Shown one piece after another: positions 23,810 to 35,500 of a DNA stretch of 60,000 nt. This DNA comes from Nematostella vectensis (taxonomy: Eukaryota; Cnidaria; Anthozoa; Actiniaria; Edwardsiidae). A program made the position numbers and the translations under genes. The stretch is taken from assembly GCF_932526225.1 (NCBI RefSeq), contig NC_064036.1, positions 994,001 to 1,054,000 on the forward strand. Reading direction: 5' to 3'. The notes below the pieces were generated by a model. That model was not told where the DNA came from, did not search any database, and saw only the letters and a program-made list of their open reading frames with translations. How positions within the stretch are numbered: position 1 is the first letter of the stretch; each line of letters begins with the position of its first letter.

Positions 23810-26800
23810 ATGGCCGCCGCCTCAGTAATATCCAGCTCGTTTCGACTGGAAGAACCGGACTTAGACAAGGATGTTTTCTTCAATCGACTAATAAAGCTAG
23901 ATGTAAATGACCAGCAATCTGTCTCTAGGTTTCTGGATGAATACAAGTTCAGAAAGCTGTCAGTCTCTGGTCTTAATCGCGTCATCATTTTCTCGGGAAG
24001 GGAAGCTACAGCACTTTTTGATGAATTCACGCTGGAAATATGGAAGAAATATTACATACAAGAAGATGTCGCACAGATAGCCATCTTACAAGGGAGTCAA
24101 CCATTTCCTCTAGAGGTAAGGTGTATGAGATATTTGTGTAGAAATCATGTGTTGTTGCTAAATTTCAAAGGTCGTTTCCAAGTATTATCGCGTGGGGAAT
24201 ATCCTTTGTACAACACACTTTAATTCTCATTAGTATATAAAACTCGGGATCTCAACGCGATTTGATTGGTTGAGAAACCCAAAAAAAAAAAAAAAACTGC
24301 AATATACACCTCCTAGGAGGTGAAATCAAGCAAAGTAGCGGGTGTAACAGCCCATTTGCAAGGGTTTCCGAAAATAAAATTGCTCTAAAGCTCGTTTTTA
24401 AAAATATATCTACCTAAAGTCTTCGGCTCTCGGTAGATATCTCGCCACCATCCACCTCAATGGAATAATTGTTAATTAGGTGACATAGTTTAGTTACCGT
24501 AAATGACCTAATAAACGCCCCCTATCTAAAGAACGCCTCTGATCTAATGAACGCCCCCCCCCCCCCCCCCCCCCGTAAGCTTACAAGTTTGCAATGAACG
24601 TCCCTCTGTAATAAACGCCTCCCTTTCCTCCCCCACCCCTGGTAATTTAAATGCCATCTTGCTTGATCAACACTGGTAAGCAAGTAGCATCTTGTCCAAT
24701 GTCAAGTTCAAAATCAGGGTACCGCTCTCTAACATTCCTGATCTCATTGCTTAGGATGTCAGCAATTTGCTTTCGTTTTGTCCTCGCAGTGTAGCATCCA
24801 GGAATAACAAGGCCTACTTCTTGTATCTGTTTACTGCAAGCTTGCACCGTAAAATCATTGCATTTGTCCCACGATAATTGCTTGCTACGCAGGCTATAAT
24901 TTAAAATGATCCTTGCTAATACTAGAACCCCACTGCACTTGGCCAGGGCCGTGGCCAGCATGAGCACTTGCCTCGCTAACATTTTGATGTTTAGTGTTTC
25001 ACAATTGAAAAGTATTAGATAAACCTGCTTTTGTTGGATCTATCATCCAGTGGCTCACTTTGCCTCTGTAAAATTTTTATTCTAAGCCCCAGGCGTCTAT
25101 TAAATCATTTACAGTAGTCTGTTCTTTGCACCTAATGGTTCACCTTGACTCAATAAATGATATAGTTTTCTATTCGGGCTTGGTGTGCTTGTTTATTTGT
25201 TTTCTAACAAAAATGGGTGTACCGCGATAATTTAGTAAAAACTAATAACTTTAGGGCGAAATATTGAAATTATGACAGGTGAGCAGATAAGTTTCAGTTA
25301 TTTCATCCCCAAGTAGATCAATAGGTTTCTAAGTTATGCATTACTAAAGATATCAAATAGAATTGAATAATTGAAACCTTTTCTGAGATTTTGAATTGTC
25401 AATACTCTCATTATTCAAGCAGGAATACACTTCCGGTTATCAAATATTTACAGCTAAGACTTTAATGAGCAGAAGATCAACCTTAGAGGATTTACATATC
25501 AACGTATACCAAAGCTACCAGTTACCGCTTTGTGCTCCTTGAGGGCAAAATTTCTCAGGTGGCATAGCTCTCAACCCACCTGCATTAGGCGGGTGTCACA
25601 TTTTGGACTCCATCACAAGCCTAATTTTTGTGAAAATTTCTACAAATTCTCCACATTAGCTCTCTTTTTTTTTCACATATTTACTGTATTTCACCCGATT
25701 TCACAAGATTTCTGTCCAAGTTGGGTTGACAGCTATGAGATGGTGTATTCTTAGCGTTACCCCATTGTCAAGAGCAAAGGTGGTGGGGAAGGGGAGGGAG
25801 AAGCAGATTTAATTAGGGGGTGTGATGAGCCTAAGCTCCCTTTGTAAATGTTTGTAAAGAGGAAAGGTGGTGGGGGAGGGGAGGTAGAAGCAGATTTAGT
25901 TAGCGGGGTGTTATGAGACCAAGCTCCCCTTGACAATGTTTGTAACAGCAAATGTGGTGGTGGGGGGGGGGGGGGGGGATTTTTGGACCATTTATTACAT
26001 CCTTGAATTATTATGCCTGGTGCACACCAGTGACATAATAACATAACAACATCAGCACACACTCATGTCGTTATGTCCATGTTGTTGAGAAGATAAGAGT
26101 GCTTGTGCCCTTGTCGTTATGTGGATCACTAGTGTGCACCAGGTACTTGGGCTATGTACCACACCAATATTTTTAAAAATTATATGGAAATGACCAGAAG
26201 GGGCATGGCTGTGCCCCCCCCAAATTTTCTGTTTTTGTATGGTACCACAATCTTACGTGGCCTGCTACAGCTCTGCAACTGGACCCAATCCCCCATGCAA
26301 CGTAAGAATGGTAAATAATTGTGGGGTAGCTGTAAGGCCAGAGTTGACAGTACTGGTTTACATTGTGAAATGAAATTCCAGATATAGAAAGGGGCAGTTG
26401 CTGCTTGATTGTACTGTTCTGCCCCACCCACACAGGCAGGATGAAGAGGGAAATACTCCCCTCCCCGAAATACATTTCTGACAATTTGTAAATCCCATCT
26501 CCAATGTTGAAATGCATTGCTACTAACTAGCAACCCCAACATCACACAGCCAAAAATTAATTAAATCTTTCATTGACAGGGGTTATTCATTGGAAAAAGC
26601 AGTGGGAAAGTTTTTGTGTGCCAGGAATCAGATGACTATCAGGAGCAGAAAATCACATGCATTGGGTACAGCATGGAACACTTTCTCACTGTTGGCCCCC
26701 AGAGACTCCTGGAGTATAATAAGCCACAGTGTTTGTTTGAGAACTGTTATGGGTGCTTTGATCCACTGATCAAGGATAGAGTGTTTAGCTCCATGGGGCT

Positions 26801-26816
26801 ACAGACAAAGCCCTGA
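23810..26816 (+). CDS. Unrecognised 180-residue protein, two exons
   Basis: Exon 1 is 23810-24115 and exon 2 is 26580-26816, joined GAG before GTAAGG to ACAG before GGGTTATTC in phase 0. The start at 23810 has a good context (aacATGGCC); codons upstream in frame lack an ATG. The product begins MAAASVISSS and is acidic in its first 20 residues. It then has a predicted globular part with SVSRFLDEYKFRKL, a hydrophobic VIIFSG, and in exon 2 GLFIGKSSGKVFVCQESDD and a Cys-rich tail CLFENCYGCFDPLIKDR ending TKP. No signal peptide or membrane helix is evident. I do not recognise the family. Codon usage and the clean intron argue that it is real. AATAAA at 27205-27210 and in the next 70 bases may serve as polyadenylation signals. 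Confidence 0.72.
24500..24625. repeat. Degenerate aacgcc repeats around a poly-C tract
   Basis: Repeated words aataaacgcc, gaacgcc and atgaacg surround a run of about 25 C at 24547-24575, in the intron of the plus-strand gene. It looks like a low-complexity or transposon-derived stretch. The rest of this 2.46-kb intron shows only a weak minus-strand reading frame at 24982-24647 and the G-rich repeats near 25780. Confidence 0.5.
25775..25985. repeat. Three imperfect copies of an 80-base G-rich unit
   Basis: Each copy holds a g-rich stretch with aaaggtggtgg, then agaagcagattta, then gagcctaagctccc, and then aatgtttgtaa. The last copy runs into about 19 G. It sits in the intron of the plus-strand gene; the long G run could form a quadruplex. 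Confidence 0.7.
26014..26145. mobile_element. MITE-like inverted-repeat element, copy 1
   Basis: Ends TGCCTGGTGCACACCAGTGA and, as the inverse, TACCTGGTGCACACTAGTGA; 132 bp, no coding capacity. The same ends bound 47930-48130. Flanked on the left by TTA; the right flank has drifted. It lies in the intron of the plus-strand gene. Confidence 0.75.
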
Positions 26817-27446
26817 CATTTCATATAAGACCATGGAATAGAAGGTTCCTTCTGACTGCTTAATTTGGAGCATATAGGGTGTTGGTAGAAAGTAGTTATG
26901 CGACTAAGGTGAAATAACATTCCTTGACAAAAACTGATGGAGATGATTGCAAACTATGACACAACACATTGCAGTTCTTCTTCGTTGTGTTTATGCCATC
27001 ACTGGTATCACCAAGGTTGGACAGGACAATGTGGACATTTAACTTAGGTCAATGACAGTGAACAACAACACATGGCTGTTAGGAGACATTAGAGACTGCT
27101 TTGGTTTATCCGCTTCTACAACTTACCTGGCAATTTCCCTTACTCTTAATAGCTCCTGAATCTAGCTTTGCCACTGTTTAGGGCCTAAAAGCCGAGTAAG
27201 CTGCAATAAATGAGACAACTTACATGTCTAACACTAAACAAAACATAACTACCACTAAACTATCACCAATAAAAGCATAGCACGTCAAAGACATGTAAGA
27301 CAATTGTTTCAGGAAAGACAATTGTTCCAATATACTGTATAGCAGATGATTTAGAAATGTGTGATCCTATAGTTCTATCTTCACATGCTAGTTCAAAAGT
27401 CTTTTTCCAACAAAAAGATTTACTAGTCCCCAATGTATCTTAATAT

Positions 27447-27580
27447 AGCCCTGTGCACACTAGCAACATGATAAGAACGTGTTTTTCCTTATCTCACATT
27501 ATTATGTATTTTTTTTGTGTATGCACTAAGTTATGCTATTATGGCACAAATGTGTACTGAGCTTGAGTGCACAAGGCTTT
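27447..27580. mobile_element. Possible decayed third copy of the same MITE
   Basis: GCCCTGTGCACACTAGC at the left and, inverted at the right, GCCTTGTGCACTCAAG resemble the ends of the elements at 26014 and 47930. The interior is AT-rich and unalignable by eye. Confidence 0.35.
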
Positions 27581-27658
27581 ATTGAGATGTATGATGGACT
27601 ATCTTGGGTTGTGCTTGAGAAGATTTAAATTCCATTCCTCACATGTGCATTTTAAACA

Positions 27659-27696
27659 CAGCTTAATGCATATCAAAACTGATATGCATTAAGCTG
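27659..27696. repeat. Perfect 17-bp inverted repeat with a four-base loop
   Basis: CAGCTTAATGCATATCA, AAAC, then the exact reverse complement. It lies in the intergenic stretch 26817-28390 between the convergent unrecognised gene and Tuba, where I otherwise see no gene. Too short for a microRNA precursor; it could be a transposon remnant, a cruciform or a transcription end structure. Confidence 0.85.
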
Positions 27697-28390
27697 AAAT
27701 GATTCTGCATTGTAAAATACAGCTGATGCTTGACCATAGAGTTTGGTCCCCGGACCTCTGCATGCTTTTCCAGCACATCTTGATATACATACCGCTGTGT
27801 GAAATTTCAATATTGATACACATTCTGTTTGTTAACATGTCAGCGACCTTAACCTTTATAGCTATCAGAAGTAATAGGGATGGTAATATTGCCAGTGAAT
27901 TACAGGTTATAAGATCAATGAGGCACAGAAGGTGAAACTAGTGAAGAATTTTAATTGTATCTTGTAAAAGAAAAGTGACAACTTAAATTAAATAAAACAA
28001 TGAAACATCTATAAAGCATAGAGCAGAGAAAAGCAACCAGTTAATGAGGGTAATAATAAAAAGATAATAATAATCAGTGTTGTTTTTAGTTCACCAATAA
28101 GATGGCATAAATATTATGCTATCTTGGCTTCAATTTTTCCTGGCAAGCTTGTAAGCATAACAAAATACATTTTCATACAACAAGGCAAACCATGTTTGAC
28201 GTTTAGTTCTGAAATTCAAATTTTGCACCTTCCTTATTGCACCTACCCAGAGTTTCACATGTGGTAAGCAGAGTTTGTTTCCCTCACAAGTGAAATTAAG
28301 GCTTAATAATCCATTGGCAGACAAGCATCTACCATGAGATATGGACAAGCCATAAATTATCATATCTACTATATTTTATTTAGCCTATTA

Positions 28391-29508
28391 CTAGGAATCT
28401 TCAAATGATGCCAAGAAGTCAGCAGCTACATAACCTCTCTTTCCCTCAGCTTCTACCAGCCACCACTCTGGGTTCCCTTCCAGATCGTGTTTCTGCAGCA
28501 CGGTAACTAGCTGTCCAGCATCAATACTAACTTCAGCCTCACTTGTTCCTTCAAAATCAAACTGAGCAAAGTACACCATGTCTACTGTAGGAAATGTTGG
28601 AGATTTGAGGTCACTTGAATCACTTCCATCTTCATCAATTCCTTCGTCCTCATCCTCATCATCTTTCGTGGGGTCAAATGGATCCAAGAAGTCTCCTGGT
28701 ATGTATCCCTTACGTCCGTGGTACGAAACCAACCACCATTCAGTGTTCCCACTCGTATCACATCTTCGCTGTACTGTAACTAGGTCACCCTCATTTACTG
28801 ATATTTCGCCAGCATTCTGGCCTTCAAATGTGCATAGTGCAATGTAGGGGAGGCTCTCCACAGCACCAACATCAGTTCCTTTAGGTGCCTTTTGCTTCTG
28901 TGAAACATCAAAACAAAATTGGCACAGCTTTCAAATAATTTGTAACACATTCTACATAAAATCTTGAAAGCTTTCTTCTCGAAATGGGATTCTGAACTAA
29001 AGTGGCAGATACAACATAATCGACCCAAAAGCATAGGAAGGTAGCTCAGGCAGCTGCCTTACCATGATTGACTGACCACAGAACACAACCTGATCAATTT
29101 ATATTTAAACTCAAAGCAAGGGCAAAAATGCTCAGTGTAAAAGGGCACAGACTTTAAAAAAACGATGCTTTGTTAACTGCACCACCCAAGCTCCAAAACA
29201 TAAACTAGTAAATAAACTGTAAGACTCCAGAAAAGATTGGTAATCTGTTTTTTTAAATACATTCATGGCTTCATTCTAGGAGGGGGGAATTCAGGGGAGG
29301 GGCCACTAAGTAGATTTTATTGGGATCACATATTAGAACCCTGGATCTAAGATCTCATTTCCTTTACTTATTTACACCCTTCTGTCATTACCTGTTCACT
29401 AGGTATAGATTTTCGGGGCACAGGTGTTGGTCTCTCTGGTTTTAGCATGGGTCCGGAAGACGGCGTTGGGGGAGGTGGTGCCATACGCTTACGAGTTAAA
29501 CTGAGGTC
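28391..29508 (-). CDS. DNMBP: Tuba exons 20-21: C-terminal pair of SH3 domains
   Basis: Exon 29508-29392 gives a proline-rich bridge (RKRMAPPPPTPSSGP). Exon 28897-28391 encodes two SH3 domains, IALCTFEGQNAGEISVNEGD...GNTEWWLVSYHGRKGYIPGDF and YFAQFDFEG...GNPEWWLVEAEGKRGYV, separated by an acidic stretch (KDDEDEDEGIDEDG). In vertebrates the last SH3 binds N-WASP and Mena; the GNTEWWL signature is shared. Ends with TAG at 28391. AATAAA on the minus strand at 28375-28380 lies very close to the stop; a more distal signal is likely. Confidence 0.94.
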
Positions 29509-32500
29509 CTACACAATGGCAAAGAGAGGTAGTCAATGTGGAATAGATCCAAAGTGCTAAAGAGTTGACGGACATTTCTGGCTTACTACCCACTTCATCA
29601 GTCTGTATGGCAACTTTCATGGCAGATCGACGGAAGAAGGCCAATTTCTGGAATTTCGCTCCCACTCAATTCTTTAGCTAAAGTTTTTGTCAAACCCTTA
29701 CCCTTGTTATGCGACAGTTTTTTTAACAACTCACCGGTGCAGGGGGCACGGCAGGTTTCTTGTGCGGCGAAGACTTGTGCTTCTTTCTCACGCTCTCCTT
29801 TCCTGAGAAACTTGGAGGCATAAAGCTTAAACTAGCGAGGTGATCTATTGCTCGAGCTGTTCGTTCTACCTGATGCTGTACTATATCTTGACAACCATCT
29901 TTAACCAGCGATAACTGAAATACACCAAAAACAAAAAAGTTAGAAAAGCTTCTGGAATTGGAAAACTGTTGTCAGATTAACTCACCAAAGAAAGATTGTT
30001 ATATTCCCCGTGTATAGCTGCGTGAAACTTGCGCTTTGCATGCGCGAAATTGAGGACACAGTCTTTAACAAGACTCATAGTCTTCTGACGAAACAGTGGT
30101 AGCTCTTCTAGTAGTTGCGCATTCAATGCTTCGTAGTTTCTCTTGGCACTTTCGAGCTCTTCTTTTGCCTACAACGATGAATTAAAGTTGGATGATCACG
30201 TTTGTGTGAAAATGTTTCTATTTTGTGTGTGTGGTATGCGTGTGTGTGCGCGTGTGCGTGCGCGTGTATATGAGGGTTAGGCGCAATATCCTGATCACCA
30301 AGACAAAGTTGTAAGAAAGTTGGCTAATTAGGATGGCTAGATTCACAAGTGAGACAAACTTCGTAACTTCGAGATTTCTATCATACTCTAATGCGCACTG
30401 AATTTGTTTTTGCCATACTGGTTGATTAGTAAAGTTCATGTCAATAAGACTGTAATTTCTCGCATGACTTCCACTTTTCGAGGTTTGTATTATAGGATGG
30501 ATCGAGAAGTTGTTACTGCAGGATGGATTGAGCCGTTTTTATTGCAGGTTCGATTTTTTCATCGCGATTCAAGCGAATTGACTTCGCTAATGAAGTCAGA
30601 TCATAAAAAGAACTTCGATTGCAGGACAGGTTGGTATCAATATTTAGATCAGTTGGATCGACATAGATCTGAGATGAACGTACCTGCTTTAGCTTGTCTT
30701 TGTCCTTAATTTTCTCCATCTTATTGGACCAGCTGTCGTAGTCAAGGCATTTGTGATGGCGTTTCTGGATAAGTCGTTGTGGTCCTTGAAACATCGCGAG
30801 GAGCGAGTTGAGAGGTGTCAAAACGCAGTACTGGACCTCACCCATCTGATGGGAGAGAGCAAAATATTCAACCTAAAACTTGGTTCACACGGGCACAAGA
30901 AAGCAGTTTCACGAGTGTGCGCAAGATCCCGCAAGAAAGCGGTTTCACGAGTGTGCGCAAGATCCCGCAAGAAAGCGGTTTCACGAGTGTGCGCAAGATC
31001 CCACAAGAAAGCGGTTTCACGAGTGTGCGCAAGATCCCACAAGAAAGCGGTTTCACGAGTGTGCGCAAGATCCCACAAGAAAGCGGTTTCACGAGTGTGC
31101 GCAAGATCCCACACGAAAGCGGTTTCACGAGTGTGCGCAAGATCCCACAAGAAAGCGGTTTCACGAGTGTGCGCAAGATCCCACAAGAAAGCGGTTTCAA
31201 GAGTGTGCGCAAGATCCCACAAGAAAGCAGTTTCACGAGTGTGCGCAAGATCCCACAAGAAAGCGGTTTCACGAGTGTGCGCAAGATCCCACAAGGTCCC
31301 GCAAGATCCCACAAGAAAGCAGTTTCACGAGTGTGCGCAAGATCCCGCACGAAAGCGGTTTCACGAGTGTGCACAAGATCCCACAAGAAAGCGGTTTCAC
31401 GAGTGTGCGCAAGATCCCGCAAGAAAGCGGTTTCACGAGTGTGCGCAAGATCCCACAAGATCCCGCAAGATCCCGCAAGATCCCGCACGAAATCAGTTTA
31501 CCTTTTACAGGGAGTCAGGCTTCCAAGATTTTTATAAATTGTTAACATTGTTTTTCTACGCGTTTTTGAATACATTTGCCACTCCTTTCCCAAGCCTTGT
31601 AAGCAGTCCTAGGCTGATCACAAGGAGGTATGCCTTGAATTTGCTCCGAATAACACAAATTACACGATTGTGAAATTGGCTTATAAGCCCAAATAGGAGG
31701 GAATATGTGTCCAAGTGGCAGCGAAGGTACGTGAAGTAAAAAAACGTATCAACAATCGCGATTTAGGTGAAGGCTATTACGCTAGAACCGTAGTATGCTA
31801 GAACGCAAATACGTTAATGCACAGTCCTCAGTTATCGCGTATTGTAGTATGAAATACGGCTCATCAATTGTATTTGAGAAAAGTCGCTCCCTAGCTTTAT
31901 ATGGACCCTAGGGGTGTCAATGAAGGCGCTGTAACTGATGACCAATACTACATTACGAAATCTCTGCTCTGTCGGTCTTGTTGGCCCAACAAAAATCAAT
32001 GCTATGGGCACCTCCTAAATGACGATTCATAGACTTATATGTATTGGCTACCAGCTCCTTAGAATGATGATTAGTAAATATTATGGCCCAGCAGTCGGGC
32101 ACATGAAAACAGTCTGTAATGATAAAAAATCTTGACTTACGAAAGCGTCTAGCAAGATGCCTGATATTCGCTGCTGCGTGGATTGGTATAGGGTAACCTC
32201 GGTGCAGGTACTCGCGTCCAGATAGTATTCCTGGATATTCTGACCATTGACTTCCTGGCGGGTCACAGTATCCTGAAAGATCCATAAGATGGTGTATCAG
32301 TACACCCGACGACAGCAAAAGTCCCGTGCAAACAGCGCGACATCAGCCAGGCATTAGTTTTCATGCCGCTAAGCTCGGTTGATCAAAGAGGGGGGGGGGG
32401 GGGGGGGGCGCGAAGTAATAGTTTAAAGAAAGATGGGCCCGGACTCATTGTTTTCCGTGGATTTCCTTATATTTCTTATCCGCCCCTGAAACGTGGCATA

Positions 32501-35500
32501 AGATCAGAAGTCCTTATTATTTACAGAACACTCTTATCTAACATTATTTTAAGAAGTCGAATTTGGGAAGTGTTCGATTTTCCAAAAGCATTGATAAGGA
32601 GTTGATGTCCGTGAAAGCACTGTAGACGCATTTGTTTTAAGTATTTAAAAAAAACACTGCCTTTTCTCGTTACTGTACCTGAAACTGTTCAACATAGCTA
32701 GAAACATTTTTTATAAGATTTTTGACAGTCTTCTCCAGATTGTTGAATTTCTTCTCTTCTTCGTTGAAACTCTTGTCAACAGTCTAGGGAAAAAAAATAT
32801 CAGAAGAGCCAACTTTTACTACATACCATACCCTCCTAGCCACAATTACTAGAGACGAGTTGGCATCCAAAGAACTAGTAGCCAACATAAAGATAACTGA
32901 GAACCCCAATCATTCATTGTAATTCTACCCCAAATAAGGAGCATCAAGCAGCTGGTGAAAGGCCGTTTACAAGAAGATTTTACCCCGCACCCAAGAAAGA
33001 CCGAGCCGCGTAGAAACAGTTCATGTACTGGACTCTTCTACTAGTAACTCACCTGATGAACAAGCCTAGTTCACGTAATGGACTCTTCTACTAGTATCTC
33101 ACCTGATGAACAAGCCCAGTTCATGTACTGGACTCTTCTACTAGTATCTCACCTGATGAACAAGCCCAGTTCATGTACTGGACTCTTCTACTAGTATCTC
33201 ACCTGATGAACAAGCCCAGTTCATGTACTGGACTTTTCTACTAGTATCTCACCTGATTAACAAGCCCAGTTCATGTACTGGACTCTTCTACTAGTATCTC
33301 ACCTGATAAACAAGCCCAGTTCATGTACTGGACTCTTCTACTAGTATCTCACCTGATAAACAAGCCCAGTTCATGTACTGGACTCTTCTACTAGTATCTC
33401 ACCTGATGAACAAGCCCAGTTCATGTACTGGACTCTTCTACTAGTAACTCACCTGATGAACAAGCCCAGTTCATGTACTGGACTCTTCTACTAGTATCTC
33501 ACCTGATGAACAAGCCCAGTTCATGTACTGGACTCTTCTACTAGTATCTCACCTGATGAACAAGCCCAGTTCATGTATTGGACTCTTCTACTAGTATCTC
33601 ACCTGATGAACAAGCCCAGTTCATGTACTGGACTCTTCTACTAGTAACTCACCTGATGAACAAGCCCAGTTCATGTACTGGACTCTTCTACTAGTATCTC
33701 ACCTGATGAACAAGCCCAGTTCATGTACTGGACTCTTCTACTAGTATCTCACCTGATGAACAAGCCCAGTTCATGTACTGGACTCTTCTACTAGTATCTC
33801 ACCTGATGAACAAGCCCAGTTCATGTACTGGACTCTTCTACTAGTATCTCACCTGATGAACAAGCCCAGTTCATGTACTGGACTCTTCTACTAGTATCTC
33901 ACCTGATGAACAAGCCCAGTTCATGTACTGGACTCTTCTCCTAGTAACTCACCTGATGAACAAGCCCAGTTCATGTACTGGACTCTTCTACTAGTAACTC
34001 ACCTGATGAACAAGCCCAGTTCATGTACTGGACTCTTCTACTAGTATCTCACCTGATGAACAAGCCCAGTTCATGTACTGGACTCTTCTACTAGTATCTC
34101 ACCTGATGAACAAGCCCAGTTCATGTACTGGACTCTTCTACTAGTATCTCACCTGATGAACAAGCCCAGTTCATGTACTGGACTCTTCTACTAGTATCTC
34201 ACCTGATGAACAAGCCCAGTTCATGTACTGGACTCTTCTACTAGTAACTCACCTGATGAACAAGCCCAGTTCATGTACTGGACTCTTCTACTAGTAACTC
34301 ACCTGATGAACAAGCCCAGTTCATGTACTGGACTCTTCTACTAGTATCTCACCTGATGAACAAGCCCAGTTCATGTACTGGACTCTTCTACTAGTATCTC
34401 ACCTGATGAACAAGCCCAGTTCATGTACTGGACTCTTCTACTAGTATCTCACCTGATAAACAAGCCCAGTTCATGTACTGGACTCTTCTACTAGTATCTC
34501 ACCTGATGAACAAGCCCAGTTCATGTACTGGACTCTTCTACTAGTATCTCACCTGATGAACAAGCCCAGTTCATGCACTGGACTCTTCTACTAGTAACTC
34601 ACCTGATTAACAAGCCCAGTTCATGTACTGGACTCTTCTACTAGTATCTCACCTGATGAACAAGCCCAGTTCATGTACTGGACTCTTCTACTAGTATCTC
34701 ACCTGATGAACAAGCCCAGTTCATGTACTGGACTCTTCTACTAGTATCTCACCTGATTAACAAGCCCAGTTCATGTACTGGACTCTTCTACTAGTATCTC
34801 ACCTGATGAACAAGCCCAGTTCATGTACTGGACTCTTCTACTAGTATCTCACCTGATAAACAAGCCCAGTTCATGTACTGGACTCTTCTACTAGTATCTC
34901 ACCTGATGAACAAGCCTAGTTCATGTACTGGATTCTTCTACTAGTATCTCACCTGATGAACAAGCCCAGTTCATGTACTGAACTCTTCTACTAGTATCTC
35001 ACCTGATTAACAAGCCCAGTACTCTGCGTTAACTTCTGTGTAAATCTGGAGGACTTCTTCATAACAGAGTGCCAACTAAGCTTTTGGAATTTGTTCGATA
35101 TTCCTGATTCTTCCGTCTTTTTATACTTGACCACTAAAACGCAAGGCAGGTAAAGTGTAAGAGATTTTATCTGCATTTGTTGATAACGATCTGCTGTGCA
35201 ATAGGGTGTTTTATTGTCAAAAATATTTTCTTTCATGCTTGTGTATGACTAAAACCTGATACCTTTCCTGACTACTAAAAGCGCACTATCGGACGTTTAG
35301 CAGATTTTGTAGCAAGCTTTAGGCTGCTAATGGGGCTACACCATCAGCCGCGTAACTGTGGCTCACGCTCTACGTCGAAACTCTACGTGTGGAGCTTTTT
35401 CACGTGGAATGACAAAAAGCACCATTAACAATTCGAAAGATATTGCTCAGGCCAGCTTTCGTCTGGTGGTCTTCATAGCGGATTGTTAAGAAGGCCGTGG

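Noticed and set aside
24647-24982. 111-codon minus-strand frame in the intron of the plus gene
   Set aside because: Has a faint resemblance to a folate dehydrogenase-like segment (NVRERYPDFELDIGQ), but no splice partners, no flanking domain and no clear motif; possibly a relic, not supportable.
30753-31673. Repetitive frames of 160-306 codons on both strands
   Set aside because: Caused by the 36-bp array in a Tuba intron; the real coding exon is 30845-30684 on the minus strand.
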